A stretch of 64,000 nucleotides of DNA from CAWATZ01 sp963784995 (lineage in GTDB: Bacteria; Planctomycetota; Planctomycetia; Gemmatales; Gemmataceae): assembly GCA_963784995.1 (NCBI GenBank), contig CAWATZ010000016.1, positions 1 to 64,000 of the forward strand. The letters run 5' to 3'. A program made the position numbers and the translations under genes. Of the stretch, positions 19,782-30,403 are shown one piece after another (position 1 is the stretch's first letter; the number at the start of each line of letters is the position of its first letter). Under the pieces are notes generated by a model that was not told the origin of the DNA, made no database searches, and saw only the letters and a program-made list of their open reading frames with translations.

Positions 19782-21032
19782 CTATTTCTGTTCCTTTTTG
19801 GGCGGCACGTCACTGGCCATCGGCATCTGCACGACCGCCTTGCGCGTGTCGCCGAACCGGTCCATCAGGAACTTGACGTCCCCGGCGGGAACCTTGTTCT
19901 TCTCCAGGGCGGCCCGGACGTGGCCCAGGAACGCATCAAACTGTGCGTTGGTGATCCCCATGCCGTTGTGGACTTCCCGCAGGCCCATGCCCCTGTACTT
20001 CAGCGGCCCCTCCGTCTGCGAGCTGATCCAATCGACAAACTTGCCCTTCAGGATACGCACTGATTCCGGGATCGGTTTGTAATCGGCTTTGCGCCAGAAA
20101 TTGACCTGCGGGTCCGCGATGGCCGCGTCCAGGAAATCGTTGACGATCCGGCTGACGCCCTCTGCACCGCCCAGGCGCTGCCAGCGGCTCGTTGGCGGGG
20201 GCTTCTCTTTTTTCTGGGGGGGCTTCTTGGCCGGCTGAACGATGTCACTGCGCGTCGTCGCGACGACGTTCAGCAACAGGTTCACGTTGGCTTGCGACAC
20301 TCCATGCACCTCCATCGCCAGGAGCAGGTCCTGCGCGGCCGCGTCGAACTCGGCGTTGGTGATCCCCATGCCCTGGTGCGCTTCCTTCATGTTCTTGCCC
20401 CGGTACTTCTCCGGGCCGCCCGTCTCGGAGCTGATGAAGGCGATCATTTGCTTCTTCAGGTGCTCGACCTCGTACTCGCTCGGTTTGTAATTGGGCTTGC
20501 GCCAGAAGTTGACCCGGCCGTCGTTCCGCACGATGTTCAGGAACGTATCCACGACCCGCGCGACACCCTTTTCGCCGCCGAGCCGGTCCCACAGGGTTTT
20601 TTCCTCGGGTTGTTTGGGCGGCGGTTTCGGCTCCGCCTGCCTGGCCGCGGTGGCCCTGCGGATTCGGTCCAGGACGTCACGGAGGGCAAACGCCTCCTTG
20701 CACGGGTCCGGGCCGCCGGCCCTGTTCAGCGCCTCATCGATGTCGCGTTGCAGGTCCCGGCGGTGGGCCAGCAACGGCCGAAGCATCGTCAAGGCGCCCT
20801 GCCACAGCCGGACGCTGCCTTCCCGGTGGCCGTGGTTGTACAGGTCAGCTCCCTCGTTGATGAGCCGGGTCAGGGTCCTGTGAATGGTCGCATCCAGCTC
20901 CTTGCGGTCCCGAGGAGTGTTGGCCTTGCCGTCCCTGTCGTCTTGATCCTGGGCCTGTGCGGTGCCCTGGACGGGAAGCGCCGCCAGGCAACCAGTCAGC
21001 ATGCAGAGGACCCACCAGCGTCGCAGCACCAT
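19782..21032 (-). CDS. Exported protein with two tandem truncated-haemoglobin domains
   Basis: A 416-residue protein. Residues 1-25 form a signal peptide, with a possible lipobox at TGC (residues 13-15). Residues ~40-130 are helical with no known domain. Two group-1 truncated-globin domains follow, at ~145-265 and ~283-400, separated by a Lys/Pro linker. Each domain has the family pattern (LWDRLGGEKGVARVVDTF and RWQRLGGAEGVSRIVNDF; VNFWRKP/VNFWRKA; YRGKNM/YRGMGL). Each has the proximal His in AHQGMGIT (H219) and VHNGMGIT (H355), so haem binding by both is plausible. Truncated globins bind O2 or NO and are normally cytoplasmic, so an exported two-domain form is unusual. Function in vivo unknown. 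Confidence 0.85.
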   Translation of the reverse strand: MVLRRWWVLCMLTGCLAALPVQGTAQAQDQDDRDGKANTPRDRKELDATIHRTLTRLINEGADLYNHGHREGSVRLWQGALTMLRPLLAHRRDLQRDIDEALNRAGGPDPCKEAFALRDVLDRIRRATAARQAEPKPPPKQPEEKTLWDRLGGEKGVARVVDTFLNIVRNDGRVNFWRKPNYKPSEYEVEHLKKQMIAFISSETGGPEKYRGKNMKEAHQGMGITNAEFDAAAQDLLLAMEVHGVSQANVNLLLNVVATTRSDIVQPAKKPPQKKEKPPPTSRWQRLGGAEGVSRIVNDFLDAAIADPQVNFWRKADYKPIPESVRILKGKFVDWISSQTEGPLKYRGMGLREVHNGMGITNAQFDAFLGHVRAALEKNKVPAGDVKFLMDRFGDTRKAVVQMPMASDVPPKKEQK

Positions 21033-21202
21033 GACCGTGTTCCTCGAATCGATCGATTTGTCTTGTCAGCGGCCGAAAGGACGCACGTTCGGGAAGAGAT
21101 CGAATCGATTGTACCCTGGCCAATCCCGGTTGCAAGAGATGCTTGGGAAAATGTACAAAATAAGCGATCTGGGAAATCCTTGCGGACGTCTGCTGGGAAG
21201 AG

Positions 21203-21231
21203 AAGGTTGGGGGCACCCTGCCCCCACCTTT
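21203..21231 (-). terminator. GC-rich hairpin downstream of the zinc-ribbon gene
   Basis: An inverted repeat built on GGGGGCA / TGCCCCC (arms ~21203-21215 and 21219-21231, one mismatch or bulge) lies 15 bp beyond the stop of the minus-strand gene at 21246. It could be a terminator, though no U-rich tract follows. The rest of 21033-21245 shows nothing else recognisable. Confidence 0.5.
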
Positions 21232-21245
21232 CTTGGCCGCGGTTG

Positions 21246-21584
21246 CTAATCCTCTTTCCAGAAGATGGTCCCACAGCGCCGACACTGACCCAGCAGGTAG
21301 TGAGTCGATCGGCCGGAGAGAAACTGAAAGGTGTATCGCTCAATCATGGGCAATTGTTCGCCACATTGGCAGCAGTTTTCCCGGTGCTGGCGTTTCCCGA
21401 ACAACCATTTCCAGGGATGGATTCCGGGATCTTCGTGCGGCTCCGGAGCGGGAGTCGAGGAGCCGTTACACCGACTCCAGCGCACGTCGAGAGGGGCTTG
21501 GAACCCAAGCGTTTCGCACGCCTGGACAATGGGATACGGGGGAGCGTCGCAGCAAATTTCGATTGGACCCAGTTGGTTTGACAT
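21246..21584 (-). CDS. Small zinc-ribbon protein of unknown function
   Basis: A 112-residue protein, using the ATG at 21584 (MSNQLGPIEICCDAPPYPIVQ) as start; the frame is open further upstream but that part is less plausible. It begins with a conserved block (EICCDAPPYPIVQACETLG, FQAPLDVRWSRC). It ends with two CxxC pairs (NCCQCGEQLP and GQCRRCGTIFW), forming a zinc ribbon. The combination is familiar to me from Gemmata-type genomes as a small uncharacterised family. It is downstream of the DUF4340 gene on the same strand, with palindromic element copy A in between. A nucleic-acid or protein binding role is only a guess. Confidence 0.65.
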   Translation of the reverse strand: MSNQLGPIEICCDAPPYPIVQACETLGFQAPLDVRWSRCNGSSTPAPEPHEDPGIHPWKWLFGKRQHRENCCQCGEQLPMIERYTFQFLSGRSTHYLLGQCRRCGTIFWKED

Positions 21585-21755
21585 CTCGGTGCCTCCACAC
21601 GTGCATCCGCCCACCCACGCGCAACTGTGGGCGGCCGGCAGACAGTACTTCGGGTCCTCGGCGCGGAAGCCGGGAGCCGGCAATTCCTGGCCGTCAACAA
21701 ACCCGAAGAAATGGGAATGCAACTTCCGCGCCGAAGTGAAGAGTGGGACCACGTA

Positions 21756-21885
21756 CGACCCCTGCCGGCTTGCCCGGCAGGTGAAGGAGGTCGATAGCTA
21801 GAACGGAAAAGCGCGAGAATGTTTTTCCGCCCGTGCTTTCTAGCCAATGACCTGCTTCACCTGCCGGGCAAGCCGGCAGGGGTCG
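21756..21885. repeat. 130-bp palindromic element, copy A
   Basis: Arms begin CGACCCCTGCCGGC and end GCCGGCAGGGGTCG, each about 39 bp, with an inner CTAG at both ends of a variable centre. Each arm contains its own small hairpin (CTGCCGG/CCGGCAG) and an AAGGAGGT core pointing inward; the right arm here has one substitution in it. It lies between the stop of the DUF4340 gene (21889) and the zinc-ribbon gene. Other copies: 33856, 57078, 62892. Confidence 0.9.
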
Positions 21886-21888
21886 AAA

Positions 21889-24800
21889 CTACATCTTCTC
21901 CCTCATCCTCCCGAAGGCCGCCAGGTCGCGGACCAGCTTCGCCACGTCGGCCTCGGACAGCAGGAACACGTCCGACCGCCCGGACCCCGGGACGTGGGCA
22001 TAACGCCGCTGAGAACCGCCCTCCAGGCTGCCGATCTGCAAGGTCCGCTTGCCCGTGGGCGTCGTCAATTCGATGACCAGCATCGGCTTCTCCAGTCCGT
22101 ACAACTGCAGGTCCGCGTCCTTGTCCACGACGTAGCGCTCCAGTTTCAACCCTGCCAGGGCCGCCAGCGTCTCGTTGATCCGCTCCGGAAGGACCCCGGC
22201 CAAGGGATTGCCCTTCGCCTGCCAGGTCCCACCCACCTGCTCGAGGGTGAACGGGTTCTTCTCAAAGCCAAAACGAACCGACTGGATCTGGGACGCGTCC
22301 AGCGGCGCGCCCACACTGCCCGCGGCCGGAACTCGCTGAGAACTCGAACGCTCACTTTCGGGTCCAGCAGGAACACCACGTCCTTGCCACTGATCCGGGC
22401 GTAACGGCGGATCCCGTCCTTGTCCGCCGACCCGATTTGCAGGTCGAGCAACTCCCGGTCGCCCGTGAGCGCTTGCCAGCGGGCCTCCGGCTTGTCCAGG
22501 CCGTACTTCTTCAGGTCGTCCGCGGTCGGTTTCTCCTGCACCAGTTCGTCGGCGCGCAGCTTGGACAGGGTGTTGATGAACTCATCCAGTTCATCCTGGT
22601 CGGCAGCGCCCTTGAGCGGCTCGGTCAGCTTCCAGGTGCCATCGACCTGGGCGAAGACGGCCTTGCGGCGACCGCGCTCCAGCCGCAGCACGTCGGCCGA
22701 GGCGAACTTGACCAGGCCCCGATCACGGAAGGCCAGCGGGCCGGTCAGCAGCGGCCGCAGCACGTCGGCTGGCAGCACCACCACCGCCTTGCTGCCCTCC
22801 ACCTGGGCAAAGCGATCCCCTGTCGGGTCAGCCGGCTTGCCGATCTTCAGGGTGAAGCTGGCCGGCTTCTGATCCTCGTTCAGAGTCAGGACCACCTTTG
22901 CGGCCGGCATGTCCAGGCCGAAGGGCTTCAAATCCCCGGCGGGATAGGCGGCCACGCGCAGCGCTCGCAGATCGGACAAGCGGGACCAGAGCTGCTGCAT
23001 GGCCCGGTCGTCGGCCTTTTCCTCGGCCGGTTTTGTCAGCGTCCAGCTGTCGTCACGCCGGTCCACCTCCAGCTTGTCGGCGCCCTGATCCACCTTCAGC
23101 GACCGGCCGGCCAGCGGGTCGAACTTCAGGACGCCGTGATCGACGTAATCCAGGTAGCCGCGGGTCAGCCCCTTGAACAGCCGGTCGTTGAGGACAGCTA
23201 CCCCCTCACCATTCGCCAGCCGAACGTAGCGGCTGTCGTCTCCCTTGGCCGTGCCCAGCTCCAGGGTTCGCTCCACCGTCCCCATTCCGTCCGGGTTCCT
23301 GGCCTGAATCTTCAGCGTCGTTCCCGGCTTGTCCAGGCCGTACTTGGCCAGGTCGAGCTTGGGACCGTAGGCGACGTACTGATCTGCATCCACGCTCAGA
23401 CACAGGGCCTCCAGCTGGCCGATCGAGCGCGGATCGGCGGTAAAGGGGCTGGCCGGAGTGCCGAGCACTTCCCAGGTCTTGCCCTTCTTTTCCAGAGTCA
23501 GCGTCTCGGTCCCTTTCTTCAACTCGAAGCGTTCCAGGCCACCCGGCCGGATTTGCACCAGGACCGGGTCGAGCAGATCAAGGGCGGGGCGTCTGAGGTC
23601 GATGGCATCGCCTTGAGAGATCAGGAAAATCGCTTTCCCATCGCTCAACTTGCAATAGCTGGGGGTGTCGCCATAGCTATACTTCTCGGCCTCATGGCCC
23701 ACGAGCAACCCATGTTCCTTGCCGGCCCTGTCCACCACGGTCAGTTGCAGGGACGGCTTGTCCAGACCGTAGGGCTTGAGGTCCTTCGCCTCGAACGCCA
23801 GATAGGTACGGCATTGTGGTGCAGAGACAGCTCGCACCAGGCTGGACACCCGGCCATTGTCCGCAGGAGCGTCGAACGGCCCGGTGATTCGCCAGCCGCC
23901 GTCTTTGCGGACCAGCGTGTATTCCTTCGAGTCCCGAAGTGCCATCTTGACCTTGGCAATCTGAGTTTCGGGAACCTGCCACAACGTTCTCGGCAGCAGG
24001 GACAGGGGTTTCAGGTCCAGCTGATCGCGAACCTCGCTGTTGACGGCGAACACGGCCGAGCTGCCGGCCAGGCGGGCAAACACGCCCGGCTTGCTGTTGC
24101 GGGGTTTGCCAAGGTCCACGGTCACGGCCGGCGCGTCCTTCTTCTGCACGGTGACAGTCAGGACCGGCTTCTCCAGTCCATACTGCGTCCCCAGCTGCTC
24201 CTTCGTGGCGTCGTTGGTCACGAACTCCATCGCTTCCAGGTTGCCGACAGCGGCGGCCAGCTTGCTGACCCGGGCGCCGTCCACGTCCGCCGTCGCGGGG
24301 GCGATCAGTTTCCACTTGCCCGCCTGCTGCTGCAACGTGATTGTCTGGTCGCCGTGGTGAATGGTCAGCTTGTCGATGCCGACGACCGGTACGTCCAGGA
24401 TGCGCTTGGAACGCCAGGCGAGTGAATCGCGGTTGAGCTGATCGACCACCTGGTTGCTGATCACGAAGACCGACTTCGCCTCCTTGCCGTTCTTCAGCTG
24501 AGCGAAGTAGCCATTGCCCGGCCCGCGGGCCCGGCCGATTTCAAGCTCCGGGGGCGACTTGGTCTTGTCGATGAGGGTAAGCGTCACGGTCAGCTCGGGC
24601 TTGTTCAGACCATACTCGCTTTCCAGCTGCTTCGGCGTGGGGTTGTCGTTGACGTACTCCAGCACTTCCAGGTTGCCGAGGTCGCCAGCCAGCTTGCTCG
24701 CCCGGCCGGTGTCGGCGTCGGCGCTCACCGGAGCGGTCAGCTTCCACCTGTCGCCGCTGTGGTCCAGGGTCACCTTCTCGCCGCCGCGCTGGACGGTCAC

Positions 24801-26535
24801 CTGCTTCAGCTCCGCCACGGGGAAGTCGAACAGGCGTTTGCCGCGCCAGGCGAAAGCGCCCCGGCCGGCGAGCGTCCCCAGGCTATCCTCCACGGCGTTG
24901 ACCCGGGGAGAATCCGTCTCCTTCACGTAGAGCTTGCCCTCTTCCTGCTTGCCCAGCTGGAGGGTGACGGTGCGGGTCTTCTTCTCCTTCTCCTTGTCGT
25001 CCTTGTCCTGGCCGGGTTTGGCCGGCACCTTCTCTTCCAGCGTCAGGGTGATGACCGAGGTGGGCTTGTCCAGGCCGGTTTCCTTGGGGTCCTTGTTGTA
25101 GCTGACGTCCTTGCCGCGGGCCTCCAGACCGGCGAGCTTGCTCAGGAAATCGTTGACCTTGTCGCGGTCGGCGTCGGCCTGGATCGGCTGCATCAGCTTC
25201 CAGCGCTCCTTCTCCTTGTCCCGGACCAGGACGACGTCCTGACCCTTGTGCTTGACTTCAATGCGCTGCACGTCGGAGCTGCTGAAACGGGCAATGTGCG
25301 GATCGCGCAGGGTGTCCAGGGGAACGAAGATGTCCTTGAGACGGTTGGTCCGGATCTCGAAGACCTGATCGTTGCCGCGCAGCCGGGCGTAGCGCAGGTC
25401 CTCCGCGATCGTCTCATCCTGCGGAGGGAACTGGATGCCCATCGGCCCCATGGGCGGCGGCCGACGGACGGTGCGCGTGGTCTGGCCCGAGATGGCGCCG
25501 ATCTCCAGGGTGATCGGCTTCTTGCTGCCGGGCAGGGTCACGGCCAGGATGCGCTCCGGTTTGTCCAGGCCGGAACGGACCTCCAGCCAGCGCTGCGACA
25601 CGGAAGGCACCGTCATGGACAGCCAGGCCGCGGCGTTCAGGCCGCCGGGCAATCCCCCGGCGGAGGCCGCCAGGGCGGCGGGCACGGCGGCGCGGTCCAT
25701 GACCACGAACTGCTCGGCCCAGACGTCGGGAATGGCCTGGAGCAGGCCATGCACCGCGGCGGGGTCGGGGCGGTCCTGGGCCGGCCGGGTCAGTTTCCAG
25801 GCGCCGTCCTCGCAGGTCAATTCCACCGATTCCTTGCTCTTCCCCTCCTCCTTGCCATCCTGGGTAATGGCAACGACAGTCCCGGCTTTCTCGGGCAGTT
25901 GCTCGACCTTTTCCTGGGGTGCGTTCTCCCGGGCCACGCGCTCGCCCTCGAAGAGCTGGCGCTTCTGGTAATAGTCGGTGGGCCGGTCGAGCTGGCCGAT
26001 CACGCCCGGGGCCAGACGCCAGGGCCTCGGGCTTGCGGTCCAGGCGGACGTAGGTGGGCCGCTCGAAGCGATCGCGACCCTCCTTGTCCTTCCGCTCTTC
26101 GCCGAACTCCAGGAGGTGGTCCTGCCCGGCCGCCTTGACCCGGGCCGTCACCACCGGCTGATCCAACCCATACTCGTGCAGCGCGCCCTCCGTGCCCTTT
26201 CCTTCCAGCGGCAGCGGCTCGAAACGGCTGTGCAGGTTGCCCAGGAGGCTGACGACCGCCTTGACCTCGGCTTTGCGAATGTTCCATTTGCCGGGCAAGT
26301 TCCACTCGCCGTCCGCGTCGCGCTCCAGCAGGGTGGAGCGGTCGCCGGCCTGAATCTCGATGCGCTGCAGGCTGGCGGGTTCCCAGGGCTTCAGCTCGGC
26401 GCGGACGCCGGCGTCCGGCGCGGGTGCAACCTCCGATCCGGGGAGCCAGCCGGCGGGCAAGTGCAGACCGAAATACGTCAGAGCGACGCCCGCCCCAACC
26501 AGGACCAGCAAGGCAAGGGTCGTTTTGAGGTTCAT
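21889..26535 (-). CDS. Very large DUF4340 repeat protein of an ABC/Gld-type cluster, two frame breaks
   Basis: About 1548 residues when the two frame breaks (one extra base near 26016, one missing near 22311) are bridged. The N-terminus has one membrane anchor (MNLKTTLALLVLVGAGVALTY); the rest would be outside the cytoplasmic membrane. The body is a series of DUF4340-like units of ~150 residues. Each has a strand-rich part (IEVKHKGQDVVLVRDKEKER-like), W-K-L followed by P, and the landmark GLDKP/GLEKP. I count nine such GLxxP landmarks. Typical DUF4340 proteins have one to three units. It is the last gene of the ATPase-permease-GldG-DUF4340 cluster. The ATG at 26535 is preceded by GGAGG. Confidence 0.8.
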
Positions 26536-26556
26536 GGAAGGCCCTCCTCCGTGTTC

Positions 26557-26615
26557 CCGAAGCCGCTTGCGGCTTAGCGCGACAGCGTGGTGCGCTAAGC
26601 CGCAAGCGGCTTCGG
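26557..26615. repeat. Palindrome between GldG-like and DUF4340 genes
   Basis: Perfect 24-bp arms (26557-26580 and 26592-26615) flank an 11-nt loop, with the core AAGCCGCTTGCGGCTTAGCG. It separates two genes of one transcriptional direction, so it might modulate expression of the DUF4340 gene relative to gldG. Confidence 0.85.
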
Positions 26616-26625
26616 AGTGGGACTC

Positions 26626-29314
26626 TCAGTGCAAGCGGCGGAACAGCAGCACCACCGCGCCGAAGTAGGCAAACAGCACCGGCAAACCGAGCCGGCAGGA
26701 CCACAGCCAGATCGACTGCTCGCTCGGCTCCATCGTCACCCGCGGATAGCTCCACACCTCACCGGGGCTGGCCAGCCGGTCCTTCCGACGGAGCAAGAAG
26801 TTGCAGCTATCCAGCAGCAGCAGCTCCTGGGCCGGCGACAGCTCCTTGCCGGTGAAGACGCTGCCGCTGCCGATGGCCGCCAGCCGGACCGTCTCCGGCT
26901 TCTCACTGGCGGAGGTCAGCCAGCTCTGCGGCACCGTGGTCTCGAAAGCCACCATGACCGGGAAGGCGCCTTGCCGTTTCTCGTCCAGGGTGCCGGCGTC
27001 GGGGTCAAAGCCGGTGGCCCGCTCGAAGCGCGGGATCGGCCGAAGTTCCGCCGGGAAGGGGTTGTCATCGTTCCAGGCCGCGGGGACCGTACTCAGGACC
27101 GTGGTCTCGTACTTCAGCTTGCGGGCGATGGTGGGATCAACCTGGACCGGCCGGGGCTTGCGCAGGGTCGGGTGCAGCGGACTGCCCAGGCACTCACCCA
27201 GGAAGTTCAGGCTGCCGCGGATCGGGTTGACCCGCCGATCCGGCAAGGGCGCCGTCTCCGGCAGCCCGGCCGACAGCACCGGCAGCGGGCCCAGGATCGG
27301 AGCCCCCAGCCAGTTGCCCAGCAGCAGCAGGTCCCGGCGAGTCACGGCGCGCTGGACAGCCACCGGATCGCGACGTTCCCACAGGCCCTGCTCCGCCGAA
27401 CCCTTCAGGTCCAGCGGCGGCAACCGGAAGGGTCGGGCCCGGAAGAACGTCTGCCGCTTGCCGGTGAAAGTGCGCTTCTCGGCCTCGAACAGGACGGTCC
27501 GTTTGCTGAAGATCAGCCCCAGCTCGCCCAGCAGTTTCTCCAGCTCGTCGGGAGGATCGGGCGGACCTTCTTCCAGGTTGCGCGGCCCGAAACAGGCCAG
27601 CACCGGTTTGCCGGCGCGGACGTAGTCCTTCAGGGCCGCCACCAGCGGGCCTTCCAGGTCGTGGAAGCGTGCGTCGGCCACCTGATTGCCATTGGATTCA
27701 ATGGTGATCCGGGGGATCAGCACCAGGTCGCACTCGCTCAGGAAGCGGTCCAGCTTGGCCTTCAGGTCGCCCAGCCGCTGGCGTTCGCCGATCTGGTCCT
27801 CATTGAGCGGTTCCTTGTCGCGCTCGATTTCCTTCCGCAGCTCCTGCGCAGTCTTTCTTCTGCTGCTCCTTGAGGGCCAGCTCCTCGCGCAGCAGGGCGA
27901 GAATCACCGGTCGATAGCGATCGTTGGGCAGTTGCAAGCGGCGTGGCAGCATCCGGTTGACGTCTTGCAACGGCGTTTTCGGATCCTCGATCGTCCGGGT
28001 CAACTTGGTCAAGCCTTCGATCTGGAAGGTCAGTTCCTTCAGGTTCTCATCGACCTGGTTCAGTTCATCCTTCAGCCGATCCAGCTTGCTGTCCTCCAGC
28101 AGGTCCACGGCCGGGACGAAGCCGCCCCGGCCCATCGGTTGCCTCTCCGGCCGTTTCAGGATCGCGTCGCGGACCTCGAACCCATGCGCCTGCAACGACT
28201 TGCCCACCCCGGCCGCGGTGAGGTCGTCCAGCGAGCCCTCCGTACTCAGGGCCTCGTGGACCACCAGCACGCCCACCCTCGGCTTGCGCTGCTCCAGGTT
28301 GAGGATGCGCTTCACGACTGGATCGCTTTCCTCCTTGCTGTCAATCCTGTTCCGGACCAGGACCAGGTTGGCCCGGCCGTTCGTGCCGGCCTGGAACATC
28401 GTTTCCGCCGACCAGCTCACCTGCCAGAGGTTCGGCGGGAGGAACGGCTGCCCCCAGGCCATCGCCAGCTTGCGGACCTCGTCGGTCTTCCGCGACGCGT
28501 TCTTGTCCAGGCGGTAGAAGTCATTGAAGCTCAGCTGCTGCACCTGCCCGGCCGAGGCGAAGAAGATGCCATTCTCCGGAACTGACTCAATAGCGGTCTT
28601 CAGTGCCGGCGCCGTTCTGCCAAGCTCTTCCAGCCGGCTGTAGTAGTCGCGGGCCTGGGTGTCGAGCACCTCGACGTGGAACTGCTTGCCCAGCTCGCGC
28701 AGCTGCTCCACCAGGTCCTTGATCTTCTCGATCACCTTGCGTTCCGCGGCGGCGTCGTACTCGTCGGACTGATCGACGCGGGCGTTGGCGCGATGCCGCT
28801 GGAGAATGACCACGGTGGTCGTGTCCTGCAACTGCCGCATGTCTTTGATGGTCGGCTCGCTCAGGGTGAACTGCTTGCCGCGGGTCAGGTCAAAGCGGTT
28901 ATGGTGTCCCGCGACGGTGATTTGCTGGCCGAACAGATCCAGGTTCAGGCCGGCCGACCAGACGTTGACGCCGATCAGCAGGACCGCGGCCAGGATGGTC
29001 TGCATCACGGCGTTGATGCCCAGGACGCTGTGGCTGGCAGCCGACTGGAGCACGAAGCGGATCAGCTCGACCAGCAGGGCGAGCAGCACGGCGGCACCGC
29101 CGCCCAGCAGCAGATAGGCGGACACGGGCGCGGGCGCTCCGGCCAGGGTCTCGCGGAGAGTCTGCCCCAGGTCGCCCCAGGAGGCCAGCAGGCCGTTGAG
29201 GTGGTGGGCCAGCACCAGGCCGACGCAGCAGACCAGCAGGCCCGTCAACCCCAGGAAGCGGACCAGGAAGTGCAGGTTGGACCAGAAACGCCCGGGTCGT
29301 TTTATTACCGCCAT
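26626..29314 (-). CDS. GldG-family ABC transporter auxiliary membrane protein, frameshifted near 27854
   Basis: About 895 residues after bridging one extra base near 27854 (KEQQKKTAQELRKEIE expected). The N-terminus has several membrane segments (FLGLTGLLVCCVGLVLAHHL, then LLLGGGAAVLLALLVELI, then ILAAVLLIGVNVW). The periplasmic GldG/ABC-type domain follows (FDLTRGKQFTLSEPTIKDM, TTTVVILQRH, KVIEKIKDLVEQLRELG, and further on VGVLVVHEALST). A final membrane helix lies at the C-terminus (LGLPVLFAYFGAVVLLFRR). In Bacteroidetes GldG works with GldA and GldF in gliding motility; in planctomycetes the role is unknown. The start overlaps the permease gene end by 10 bp. Confidence 0.85.
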
Positions 29315-30366
29315 CGTCGGCTCTCCAGACTGCGAACGCTCAGGAACAGGCAGAACAGGGCCACGCTGCCGTACAGCACCAGTGGCCGGGTATCGATCTG
29401 ACCTCGGGTGAAGACCCGATCAAAGTGCAGAGGGACGCTGAAGAAGTAGACCACCTGGTAAACCGCGCCGCCATCCTGTTCGGGACGAATAAACCCGGCC
29501 ACGATGAACAGCAGGCTCAGGGCCATGGCGATCAGGGCGGCCACCAGCTGGTCGCGCACCATGCTGCTGATGAACAACCCCAGGGCCAGGAACATCGCCC
29601 CGGCCAGGAACATCCCCAGGTAGGTGGTTAGCACCGGATAGGGATCGACCAGGACGGGGACCTCCAGCAGATGCACCGCATCCTGGGTGTAATGATACCA
29701 GCCGCCGACCCCGGCCGCGGTCAGTCCGCCCACGATCAGCAGCAGCGACACGATCCGCCAGCCCGTCCCCAGCAGCGGCCACAGCAGCAGCAGACCAAAC
29801 AGCGCGGCCCCGATGCCGCTGACCATCGTGGTGCTCGCGAGAGTCCAGGCGTTCCAGTCGATCACGGGCCGGCCGGCGCCGAGCAATGCGGGCAGGTACA
29901 GCAAGGTGGGCAGCAGCAGCAGCACGTAGAAGGTCAGGCAGGCCAGGAACTTGCCCAGCACCACCTGCCAGTCGCGCAGCGGGGCGGTCATCAGCATTTC
30001 CAGGGTGCCGCTGCTGCGCTCCTCGGCAAAGAGCCGCATGGTCAGGAGCGGCGGAATGAACAGGAACACCAGCCAGAAGCGCTCGTCGGCGTACATGGTC
30101 TGCATGGGCCATTCCGTTCCCTCGGGCCCGGTGGTGGTCAGCAGGCCGAGGGTGACGTAGAACAGGTGCCCCGTCACGGCCAGGAAGACCACGAAGACCA
30201 CGTACGCGATCGGCGACACGAAATAGGCCGCCAGTTCCCGGCGGATCAGGCTGCGGGCCTGGAACATGCCGTAGACGCCCGACAGTCCGATACCGACGGT
30301 CAGCAGCGCGACCACCGACAGCGTGGCCAGGGTGATCCATTGGTTCGAGGTAAACTCGGCTAGCAT
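29305..30366 (-). CDS. ABC transporter permease (GldF-like)
   Basis: A 353-residue membrane protein starting at the ATG at 30366 (MLAEFTSNQWITLATLSVVAL). It has about eight or nine hydrophobic segments, including a first helix at ~13-35, IAYVVFVVFLAVTGHLFYV, FLACLTFYVLLLLPTLLYLP, IVSLLLIVGGLTAAGV, and MALSLLFIVAGFI. The conserved cytosolic stretch LTMRLFAEERSSGTLEMLM is typical of ABC-2 type permeases of the GldF/NosY type. It would form the membrane channel with the ATPase encoded just upstream. A continuous open frame links it to the ATPase, but only because of a deleted base in the ATPase gene; I treat them as separate proteins. Confidence 0.88.
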   Translation of the reverse strand: MLAEFTSNQWITLATLSVVALLTVGIGLSGVYGMFQARSLIRRELAAYFVSPIAYVVFVVFLAVTGHLFYVTLGLLTTTGPEGTEWPMQTMYADERFWLVFLFIPPLLTMRLFAEERSSGTLEMLMTAPLRDWQVVLGKFLACLTFYVLLLLPTLLYLPALLGAGRPVIDWNAWTLASTTMVSGIGAALFGLLLLWPLLGTGWRIVSLLLIVGGLTAAGVGGWYHYTQDAVHLLEVPVLVDPYPVLTTYLGMFLAGAMFLALGLFISSMVRDQLVAALIAMALSLLFIVAGFIRPEQDGGAVYQVVYFFSVPLHFDRVFTRGQIDTRPLVLYGSVALFCLFLSVRSLESRRWR

Positions 30367-30403
30367 GGGTACAACTCTCTCACCGATGGGGCAACAGGGT
30401 CCG

